From NCBI GenBank assembly GCA_021773175.1, contig JAJFKO010000043.1, positions 186,001 to 250,000 on the forward strand: DNA of 64,000 nucleotides, read 5' to 3'. Shown piece by piece: positions 57,601 to 64,000 of the stretch. The notes beneath the pieces are model-generated. The model was not told the origin of the DNA, did no database searches, and was given only the letters and a program-made list of their open reading frames with translations. The translations under genes were made by a program, and so were the position numbers. Position 1 is the stretch's first letter. Every line of letters begins with the position of its first letter. This DNA is from Gammaproteobacteria bacterium. Lineage in GTDB: Bacteria; Pseudomonadota; Gammaproteobacteria; JAJFKO01.

Positions 57601-60600
57601 TTTATTATCTGGTTTAAGAGACTGGTTGATTTCTTTAATGCTCGAAAATCTGACATGGACTCATATAAATTTCCTGGTGATGATGTTTTAGCAACAAGCT
57701 CAGAGATGGATAATGCAGCGGCTTTGATATTATTAGTACTTGTCTCAGGGTATGTGACAATGAGCTTGCAACCAAATCACATGCAACATTTTAGTAAAAA
57801 AGATGATAGAGCAATACAAAAAGTGGTATTCGACTGTCTTGCAAATCATCCACAAGCCTTTTTAATATTTGTAAATTTTGCAGCGACTCCATATAAAATT
57901 AAACAAAGAAAAAATATACGTGCATATGGTGTTGCGTTATTTGTGGTGGCAGAAGAAGTTGCATGTGATGTAATGTTAAGCTTGTCAAATCTTACAGCTG
58001 AAAACTTACTGAAGGTGTTAAGAAATATCACCGAAAAATCTTTGGCAAATGAAAGTGTTCCACTGTCATTTCTAATGTATATATACCAAAAGGAATATAA
58101 TCTAGCATATATTATAGATGCAACAAGAAGAGCTTATGTTAATGAGATAAATGCATTACTAAATAAACTTATTACGACTAAAATTCGAGTCTTGTTAGCT
58201 TCAGCAAAAGATGATGAGGCTTTTATTTTTCAGATGCTTCTAGATTTATGTGGTAGTTATGAAGCTTTAAAGTTTTTTATTGATGAAGCAGGTAAGCAAC
58301 CAAAACTTCAAGAGAAATTATCACAAGCTATTTTGTCTGCAATACAATATCTAGAAGAGTTCGCAAGTCGATATCTTTTAAAAGTACTTCCTGAGAGTAA
58401 TCCAACCGCAAAGTATTGTAGAGCTGCACGCGTAATTTTGAGAAATATGTATGTTTATAATATGATTTGCGAGGTGGTCTATTTAGAGAAAAATATTGGT
58501 TCTCGTGAATTGCTAAAAGAAGTAGAAGCTGCGCAGGGAGGGGCACTTACTAATGCAGAGCGTGTTGAGTTATATCAGTATGCGTTAAAAATTCTAGCTG
58601 AAAAATTAAATGATAAATATCCATCTGCAACCTATTCGATTAAAGTTGTTAATAGAGTTTCCGATCTTTTAATTAGCATAACTAATTTAGTTGACTTCGC
58701 TGCTTCTGCACAGGTGGAATATTTGCCTGATCTATTTGCGCAATTAAATGCACAGCCTTTAATTGATGTTACTACTGTAAGAAATTTCGTTGATCAAGCG
58801 ACAGAACAATCATATCTTGCTGCAGAGTTAACTACAATTTTAATGCGACCATTATGCAACTATATAGATAGATTTTTACAGTTTGGTAATTTGCATGGCA
58901 TTATGTTTCAACTTAATGATCGCTCAGATACTAGCAAGCTATACCAAATTTTCAGTCTATTTTTAACGATAATAGTTAGCAAAGATGCCGTTTATAAAGC
59001 TGTACGTGAAAAATATGAAGCATTGTTTAGCCGTGATGCGTTAATGTTGCTAAATTTGGCAAGATGCATATTGTTCCATACAAATACTTCTACACAGTCG
59101 CGCCAAGATTTAAGAATGTTTATATGTAATATGCGCAGACTAACCATGATAGGTGCAGAAACCTTTCAAGTGCTAGAGCCAATAGAAGCCAGCTTACAAG
59201 AAGAGACTTGTAATTTTTCTGCTGCAGTTTTTAAATACACAGCAGTGGAAGCTGTTGCAAACTTCAAACAACGAGTTGAATTTGTATCAAGTGAAGCAGG
59301 TTCCCTTAAGCTTGCACATGACCATTTTGCAAATATACAAAATCATCAACAAATGAGATATATTGATTTATTAATTGCAACAGTTAATCAATACCGAGAT
59401 CAGCCCGCGTTATTTCAGCGAGCATTAAAACTTTTAATTTCATTTTTAGATTTGGATGATAGTGAAAGCCTGTTGATAAAGATCTTTAACGTTAAAATGG
59501 TTTGTGCGCTTTTCCTTGATATGAAGGCGGTTCAGATAAGTACTGATAAGCCTGGAGTAATTAAAGCAACATTATTAGAGACAATTACCTTTCTTTTGAA
59601 AAATATGCTATATGTATCTTTTACACGTAACAAATTTGAGTTCTGTCACTCTATTTTACCTGTACTTTTTTCTATTAATCTAGTTGAAGCAGGGTTAATT
59701 ATTCGCTGCGTAACCCAATCAGCTATAAATGGTGAAGAGCAGCTCGAATATCATGGTCACGTGTTTTCTAATGTTCAACACTTTAAAAAACTATTTATAT
59801 CTGTACTCCAACAATATAAAGTTGAAAAACCAAAAACAGCCAATGAACTAATGGTCGCGTTGTGTGCTGCATACTACAAGAAAGATATGGTCAGCTTTCA
59901 AGGCTTACTACTTGTTGGTAAACAGCTATTGATTGAAAGTGAAGTTGTACACGTTAATTTTCTTGCCTGGTGCCTTGATGCTGCAAGTAACGAACACCAT
60001 TGGACGCATCGCGTGGATGTTGGTGATGAGCTTGATGTAAAAATAAATGTAGGAGACTATTGTAGTCAGTCTAGAGCAATTCTTGAAGCTGTGTGGCAGC
60101 AAAAAATCATGCATGTTCTAGCTGCTGGTACGTTGAACGAAAAGAGTTTAAGCGACTTTATCGAAGCAACATTAGCCTTTCCTGAGATTCTACGCTGGGG
60201 ACTGGCACAAGTAATCGAAAAGCATGGACTTATTAGCACTATTCTTGTGCAAACCATTATTAGAGAGCTAGAGCAAAAATATAGAACTAATACTGTTGAT
60301 TACTTAAAACCACAATATGAAGAATTATTAAGACAGTTAACAAAAAGTGCAGTATTACATTATCTGCGTTACTTTCCATCTCGGCTTGCTATAGAGAAGG
60401 GAGCATCTATAAATGCTAAAGGTAAAGAACCTGTGCCAGATGAACTGGTTGCTGCAGTTGATCCATTCTTTTCAGCGATGTTGTTTTTTCTGCTTAGTGC
60501 CGGCTCTCCTTTACTTTTAGATGATGATTTAAGAGCGGCGCAATTCATCTCACAGCAAGAACAGGTTGTATCCGCTGAAGGCTCTGAACTTCCAGCCACA

Positions 60601-63600
60601 GTGATAAATTATCATTATGCTAGGCTAAGATTATATGAATCGCATTTGACAGAGACTAAAGGCGAGTCTGAAGAAAAGGATGCATTAGAATACGCAAAAG
60701 AAACATATTTAAACACGGCTAAATTTAATGACTTTCTAAAAATTCTACGCCTACAAATTCTTGATAATCCAACTCAGCTAGACATAGCTGCTTTATTTAA
60801 TGCTAGTAATTTTTACCTGACGTCTATATCAGACACACAACGAGTGATTATTTACTTTGAGATATTAACAGGCTTCATCTCAGTTGCTGCATCTACGATC
60901 TATAAAGAGACACAACAGAATGGCTATGATGTTTTTGCACACCTTGACACGATTAGTGAATATTTATGTTTAACAGGTTCAGACGCTGCTAAGGCTAGAG
61001 AGTCTGCAGCAGGTGATGTTGCACATGCAGGAGTGGTTGATGTTAGGAATGTTATTCCTATCTTGCCGCAACAGTTAGTTAGAATGTCAAAATTCTTGCC
61101 GTTCCAACATTCGCAAAATGTTGCGATGGCTATTGTTAATGGCATGGCTACGAAAATGGTTGATCAAGTTACAGAGTATTTATTTGGGTACAGCTCATGT
61201 AAATTAATAAAAATATTAGCTATAGCAGATAAAGATGGTGCAGAGTATGTTGCGGCAGTAGGGATGTTGGGTGACTTCTTAAAATTGTGTGCCGATATCA
61301 TTGAGCAATCAAGTTTGTTTGCTGCTAAACAAATGTTACTAAGTGTTTTGGCTAATCATTCAGTTCTACGTAATTTAATCAGATTGCATTTTTTCTTAAG
61401 AGAGCATGCGGTGGGAATGGACATTTCTACTGATGCTGTTAAAGGTATCTTTGTTACTTTACAAAAGATATTTGGTGAGAAAAAAACTTATAAAGAATTT
61501 GAAGATAGAGTTGATGGGGTTTTAACTGAGCTCGAACAACCTTCTACAGCAGCTACAGACGATCAAGCTGAAGCGTTGATAACTAGATTAGAATATACTG
61601 AAAACACTATAGATGATATTTTACTTGAGTTAGAACATGGGTTAGCAAATTTTACGGAAGAAGAATTAACAACTGAGTGGGCGAAGAAGCTATTTGCTGC
61701 AGTAAGCTTAGTTGATATAGCTGATTTCCATAAGCGATTAGTGTCATATATCCAACAATATATGCAGAACTCACAACGCCGTCAAATTATTGTAGGATGG
61801 CTAACTAAACTAGTTGATAAACTAATTACTGAACAGACTGGTAAGGTTTATTTTGATTTGTCGAGCGCCTCCATGGCTATAACAATAATAAAGCTTGCAT
61901 CAGCACTGAGTATTGATTCAGAAAAATGGCACGTTATGTTAACAGGTGTTGGTACTCTGTTAGCTAATCGTGTTGGTCGCCTATTATCTAGCATGGCTAG
62001 TTTGTCTCTAGCTGCTCAAGCTCACGGGCCTTCTGTCTCTGAAAGTGATGATAGCTATATTAAAATAAGAGGTGAGTATGCTGAGCTCATGGATGCTGCA
62101 TATATGATCCATGCTATTGAAAGTGCTCATTCATATGCGACGGGTTTCTTTCTTACAAGCTTTAAAGAGTTAGGACATGGTAGCAGCTTGCCTGAATCGC
62201 TTTCTTTTGCGCAGAAACTGTTTGCGGACCTTCCAAATCGTGAAACTAAAGATGCAGGTATAACGCAAGGTTCTCTTAAATTTATCAATGATAATCTTAT
62301 CGCCTTGAGTAGAGATGAGAAACTGCATCTAGAAGACTTATTAGCAATTTACTTTTACTGGTTACAAAGCGGTAGTCAATTTCAAGATGTCATGAGAAGA
62401 ACACTTCGCGAGTTAATATCTAAAAGGATTGTTGGCGTTTATAAAGTATCAGAAGTGCAAGCTGAATTAATGATTGATTACATTACACCACCACAAAACA
62501 TAAATTTACAGACGCATCTGGATAATTTATTTGATGTGCCTATTAATACACTGGCAGATAAATTTCCTGATAGCCTATTTTGGCTAGCTATTCTTATGGT
62601 TTCACAAGCTCGCCATGAGCTTGGTGATAAGTTGTCCTATATGTATAAATCTTTTGCTGAATACTTACATCATGATGAATTTATACAGCTCTTTGCATTA
62701 GATTCCCTTGGCTTTTTAAATTTGGACCGTGTTCTTACCGTAATGTTGCGAAATAAAATTTATGATAATCAAGATTTAGATGCCACTATTATTCCAATTA
62801 TTATTAAGCTGCTTCATTTCGCGTTCGTATCTGATATTGAATGTTTATCTAGGCTGGTAAAAGTTCTAACTGATGCTGATAGCTTCTTAAATACATACTT
62901 TATTAAGCTGATTGCAATATGTAGACGAGGACTGTTAGCTTCTTACGTAACAGAGTCTATAATTCCTGGACATGTTGAACCAGCTAAAGCTACTGCGAAT
63001 TTAAATGCATTTTTATCCTTATTTACTGATGATGGACAGTTACAAGTAGAAGCATCTCATGCTGTTGATGCGGAGCAACTTACTGCCAGACCTGGCACTT
63101 TAGCAGCATATATTGCATTAATGCATGCAAATCATCCTGAGCTTTTAGCTGATTGTTTTCCTAAGATGTCCCTACATCATGATTATGCTGCCACAAGTAT
63201 TACTGAACGCTATTGGATGAGACATTTACAGTTTGGTGATAAAAAAGATGTATTTAAAAAACAATACATAAGCTTTTCTCCTGAAAAAGCATTTGAGAGA
63301 AAAATTCAACTACTACATTCAGCATTTTTGATGTTGTCGCTTGATGACGCTTTAGCTCTGTTAAACAGTGACGTATTTTCTTTACAAACGATGACATATA
63401 TTGAGCTTAGTATTATAAGTTTAGAATTATGGGCCTTTATTCTTCATGTCGATACTATCAGAGGTAATAATAAAAATAGTAATGTCCAATATCTAAAAGC
63501 TAGTGACGTTAGTGCTGTTCAATCACTAATATCCAAGATTGTTGTGATATTATGTGAAGGTGCCTTTATTGCCGCTAAAGGAACTAGAAGAATTGGTTTA

Positions 63601-64000
63601 CTTGAGATGGGGCAACATCCTTATGGATTTTTAGTGCCTGCTGAAATGCTCGACAGCGAAACTACATATAGAATAAGATCAGGAGCTCCTGCGGCCTGGA
63701 GTGGCATTCTTGAGATTTGCGCACAATATCACAGTCAACAGCATTCTATTTATTTGCAGGTTTTACTTACAACCTATATTCCGTTAACTGACCCAATTAG
63801 AAATGGAAATCGGTTCTCTATAGGAAATGCGGCGATTAAAGATATTATTCTTTCTGCATTTTCTTCTAAAGACACCATGATATCATTAAAATTGTTACTA
63901 TTAGATAATCCGAGTTACATTCGTAATTTATGCCGATATATGTTGTCACTTTGTTACACATATGTTGTACCGAATCATGTTCGCACTATGTTTGTTAAGT
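51664..64000 (+). CDS. Giant protein 2 (at least 4,112 residues, 3' end outside the window), function unknown
   Basis: The frame is open from the ATG at 51664 to the last base, 4,112 full codons without a stop. The start has the same GGAAGTAGATATG context as giant protein 1. The sequence is helical and leucine-rich, with no signal peptide or recognised domain. Two halves are visible: residues 2318-3940 align with giant protein 1 residues 75-1700 (offset 2,227-2,244), and the first half repeats a KIQLLH...MS..ELSII.WE motif (residue 1676) that recurs at 3880. The protein thus looks like two fused copies of a giant-1-type module. If the offset holds it would end near residue 5,020. It lies 38 bases after uvrB and may be co-transcribed with it. 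Confidence 0.85.
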   Translation, partial: MSFGETARLTAAEAAQLFKHDLYGDWQQYASSEGFAALSARLELTEHLVLVNALNSIISEYYYLGQNQQQRVLSWLQELTSNLGVAALEDAVNLHQLLVIPCLIMHMTASFCSEVPQIKKFTDQESLFDLLMLCFQHVESRVVGSSRHRFIRPMLLRLMPYLSCCSMTDISDFSTEYNDVAIYSSRGAARSLASLRYMDNEYRDRSTRGCDGRVVLFDSYTGDTQELEGMLANRIFFSKNTAAIVAEFAQTAEQWSDAKKSSMLRVPLRAELVWVFLHHVKVHFPEKYPLVVGPMVFRLLIPQILSEYSLLESLTFNSSDDFLASIMPLIDKHGALSVDELLAKLVAARHSQQGYLCILLAIAVLACSDDYDKLLKLLSGIINDKRLENYWHTPYIANALSYCFDRLMRAPYSIAEEQRNNDVLQLFVDISIELESVKDNVAAAIRAEVLKPGTLLNVYYTKFSVEISLKRRLIEPSAELEPPFMGLMFARFTKNIQDNSVGLQEQFDSFLLDFLIDAIPAATTSNDHHRALCLHQLFLALHSHVCIKLDSTTVLELVCDFYRLYIDVDAAKTARARYKALDAADDDARVTAYLTTFMSDLQSAEQVPVQAGSKQKIAKRFIDNLAKLPEILADIDPRDPDKLGNKHLITALAAVFFPDEDADYTDILNVLYFEILAHCMAACENKKEPMSEEDVIRITYIIGLLPTLLDKARAAVKHSSILRKFNREPNVLPVQQRYNFMVQAGIMPIANIKAAITGNIFLAPNDRVMNEVTDVMHLQLARAITSFFECDFNFYLADESQPLPRDVLLLIELFLSGWKRQGQESFIFGRMSPVIIQNLNFFLYKLRGCAEGTFKHRLYLKWDRYLSLHAYSMDGPCGWSEYGPQFVEVLKLYAHGTDRQAVYIASLSLDSVRALELWRHSRNDTAFAIANPALLVGDEEAKAVTSEASVIVDRINATTAKIFKEIVANVELSSRQRIEFLIWIRNAVVDDYNTPQLKTGAQIWLTAIWRGINATDYDAETAGPYYVLAVAFAFASLDDDVIIDGLVASKVKAMLVNKAAKIVWQQAEKLADAADVSDENLLLMTIENFCMLFSLQIGAATIQDIQKFIMLLNKLVAKAAKISESFYRSVSISIYSQMTTKLGPPFGSDGQQQVGVLGYALMTESVVSLHDFMGFAPVNTFNIESVSLGCWVDFYLIVHYLLKNNKYKDEYSRSAESLHSYHLLNRFISIKIGCEKSREAITKPALAEALAQLFSDYTLDTALPDFITLLKRVVHYIEDKFNDIALQDITKSRCMAELVADIDFANVQALLVTAVFAIILTARTSAVTKASLDYLPEFYTSKAWQLICGNPIVVSALQSIEECFSEQALNAIGVVEGEARLPLDLFLLKTLCRVSQQPPAVLLKLLGYIQEKSPRLQYLLLLIGKEERSSYVQKLFRHLDAVEQASLKLLYEEHVSTSLHNIRPVPEYKDFITAEINFKFTNYLDLKSLARENHGSFFFEEDEVLRELQAADDSIARIAILRGLEVIPFLTNSNNRKELIDFWDELSTLEVIICLNRMLSQWQLVTTDSDYNYYIAVANNLIAIATAYLLQRLIDEPTNCFAENPELVVEIQKYWSSVNYYSEHVTEQSFAIVGIGPFKPRLANGAEQLYCREVLKNADTVLPGILSELSAEFLMKIQLLHAALNQGVDICEKLLSSTAFALNSMSLLELSIIVWEVFAYILTENPQRYSGDLLINILRRHILRDSQFIAELPAFYARYQGNLPGIFFPKKNALLTVDVNGILGGVGFELEFALLKALLANPAMVSLLKQDAVPGGFVDTCFVMLMRIIKIIVNSAIKITEHFKDEETDLLDTFIELIAYIPLPLFDRQILEKFKQKVTSERQAQQVVGETEQASRSTSDSAEADQSIAVVIPEFTPEQCVVELARYFADPALFPLLNIERSINILKKLYYASSSIYAFHAAFSQFVLAQLANQTTREKFIIWFKRLVDFFNARKSDMDSYKFPGDDVLATSSEMDNAAALILLVLVSGYVTMSLQPNHMQHFSKKDDRAIQKVVFDCLANHPQAFLIFVNFAATPYKIKQRKNIRAYGVALFVVAEEVACDVMLSLSNLTAENLLKVLRNITEKSLANESVPLSFLMYIYQKEYNLAYIIDATRRAYVNEINALLNKLITTKIRVLLASAKDDEAFIFQMLLDLCGSYEALKFFIDEAGKQPKLQEKLSQAILSAIQYLEEFASRYLLKVLPESNPTAKYCRAARVILRNMYVYNMICEVVYLEKNIGSRELLKEVEAAQGGALTNAERVELYQYALKILAEKLNDKYPSATYSIKVVNRVSDLLISITNLVDFAASAQVEYLPDLFAQLNAQPLIDVTTVRNFVDQATEQSYLAAELTTILMRPLCNYIDRFLQFGNLHGIMFQLNDRSDTSKLYQIFSLFLTIIVSKDAVYKAVREKYEALFSRDALMLLNLARCILFHTNTSTQSRQDLRMFICNMRRLTMIGAETFQVLEPIEASLQEETCNFSAAVFKYTAVEAVANFKQRVEFVSSEAGSLKLAHDHFANIQNHQQMRYIDLLIATVNQYRDQPALFQRALKLLISFLDLDDSESLLIKIFNVKMVCALFLDMKAVQISTDKPGVIKATLLETITFLLKNMLYVSFTRNKFEFCHSILPVLFSINLVEAGLIIRCVTQSAINGEEQLEYHGHVFSNVQHFKKLFISVLQQYKVEKPKTANELMVALCAAYYKKDMVSFQGLLLVGKQLLIESEVVHVNFLAWCLDAASNEHHWTHRVDVGDELDVKINVGDYCSQSRAILEAVWQQKIMHVLAAGTLNEKSLSDFIEATLAFPEILRWGLAQVIEKHGLISTILVQTIIRELEQKYRTNTVDYLKPQYEELLRQLTKSAVLHYLRYFPSRLAIEKGASINAKGKEPVPDELVAAVDPFFSAMLFFLLSAGSPLLLDDDLRAAQFISQQEQVVSAEGSELPATVINYHYARLRLYESHLTETKGESEEKDALEYAKETYLNTAKFNDFLKILRLQILDNPTQLDIAALFNASNFYLTSISDTQRVIIYFEILTGFISVAASTIYKETQQNGYDVFAHLDTISEYLCLTGSDAAKARESAAGDVAHAGVVDVRNVIPILPQQLVRMSKFLPFQHSQNVAMAIVNGMATKMVDQVTEYLFGYSSCKLIKILAIADKDGAEYVAAVGMLGDFLKLCADIIEQSSLFAAKQMLLSVLANHSVLRNLIRLHFFLREHAVGMDISTDAVKGIFVTLQKIFGEKKTYKEFEDRVDGVLTELEQPSTAATDDQAEALITRLEYTENTIDDILLELEHGLANFTEEELTTEWAKKLFAAVSLVDIADFHKRLVSYIQQYMQNSQRRQIIVGWLTKLVDKLITEQTGKVYFDLSSASMAITIIKLASALSIDSEKWHVMLTGVGTLLANRVGRLLSSMASLSLAAQAHGPSVSESDDSYIKIRGEYAELMDAAYMIHAIESAHSYATGFFLTSFKELGHGSSLPESLSFAQKLFADLPNRETKDAGITQGSLKFINDNLIALSRDEKLHLEDLLAIYFYWLQSGSQFQDVMRRTLRELISKRIVGVYKVSEVQAELMIDYITPPQNINLQTHLDNLFDVPINTLADKFPDSLFWLAILMVSQARHELGDKLSYMYKSFAEYLHHDEFIQLFALDSLGFLNLDRVLTVMLRNKIYDNQDLDATIIPIIIKLLHFAFVSDIECLSRLVKVLTDADSFLNTYFIKLIAICRRGLLASYVTESIIPGHVEPAKATANLNAFLSLFTDDGQLQVEASHAVDAEQLTARPGTLAAYIALMHANHPELLADCFPKMSLHHDYAATSITERYWMRHLQFGDKKDVFKKQYISFSPEKAFERKIQLLHSAFLMLSLDDALALLNSDVFSLQTMTYIELSIISLELWAFILHVDTIRGNNKNSNVQYLKASDVSAVQSLISKIVVILCEGAFIAAKGTRRIGLLEMGQHPYGFLVPAEMLDSETTYRIRSGAPAAWSGILEICAQYHSQQHSIYLQVLLTTYIPLTDPIRNGNRFSIGNAAIKDIILSAFSSKDTMISLKLLLLDNPSYIRNLCRYMLSLCYTYVVPNHVRTMFVK

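Noticed and set aside
51664..64000. Short minus-strand open frames within the giant genes
   Set aside because: They are short, lack ribosome-binding sites and lie opposite a continuous plus-strand coding frame with clear paralogue-supported protein sequence.

Overview
The window is an AT-rich stretch of a gammaproteobacterial chromosome, almost certainly from the order Legionellales. The main evidence is a nearly complete Dot/Icm (type IVB) secretion locus gathered in one place, as in Coxiella, rather than split into two regions as in Legionella. As in Coxiella, no icmR by homology and no icmM/dotJ can be found. Effector-like genes (ankyrin, Sel1, giant proteins) around it fit an intracellular bacterium of amoebae or arthropods. 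The species cannot be named from sequence reading alone; a Coxiellaceae, Aquicella or Berkiella-like lineage is my inference.

Layout. Bases 49-2938: icmV and dotA. Bases 3364-5665 (minus strand): a Sel1-repeat protein and a divergent BCCT-like transporter lie between dotA and dotB. Bases 5709-8148 (minus): dotB, dotC, dotD. Bases 8452-27263 (plus): icmT, icmS, a 72-codon gene in the IcmR/FIR position, icmQ, icmP, icmO, icmN, icmL, icmK, icmE, icmG, icmC, icmD, icmJ, icmB. One gene faces the other way between icmQ and icmP: a cysteine-rich, low-complexity protein that may be an effector. Bases 27285-33007: a LexA/CI-like regulator, an exported phosphodiester-glycosidase-like protein, an amidase, NhaA and a YheT-type hydrolase. 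Bases 33254-36651: a 780-residue ATP-grasp-like protein with an apparently permuted motif order, and an ankyrin protein with a probable frameshift near its start. Bases 36681-41015: mltA, a Dam-type methylase, tRNA-Asn, an aspartate aminotransferase and a TerC-family protein.

The last 23 kb hold two enormous unrecognised genes separated only by uvrB. The first encodes 2,783 residues. The second is open for at least 4,112 codons and runs off the window. Motifs I could align by eye show they are paralogues. Residues about 75-1700 of the first run collinearly with residues about 2318-3940 of the second at a near-constant offset of about 2,240. The first half of the second protein carries at least one clear further copy of the same motif, so it looks like a fused tandem duplication of the first. 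This predicts a full length near 5,000 residues.

How it fits together. DotC, DotD and IcmK (DotH) form the outer-membrane core, with IcmE (DotG) and IcmG (DotF) linking it to the inner membrane. DotA, IcmV, IcmC, IcmD and IcmL are inner-membrane parts. DotB and IcmB (DotO) are ATPases. IcmO (DotL), IcmP (DotM), IcmJ (DotN) and IcmS form the coupling and chaperone complex. IcmW and IcmX are not in the window. The giant, ankyrin, Sel1, cysteine-rich and ATP-grasp proteins are reasonable candidate substrates, but nothing in the sequence proves translocation.

Intergenic gaps also carry a small dispersed inverted-repeat element (consensus end AGGACTTACG and its complement). It occurs as two full copies of about 126 bp in opposite orientation plus several short derivatives, and it often sits just upstream of icm or neighbouring genes.
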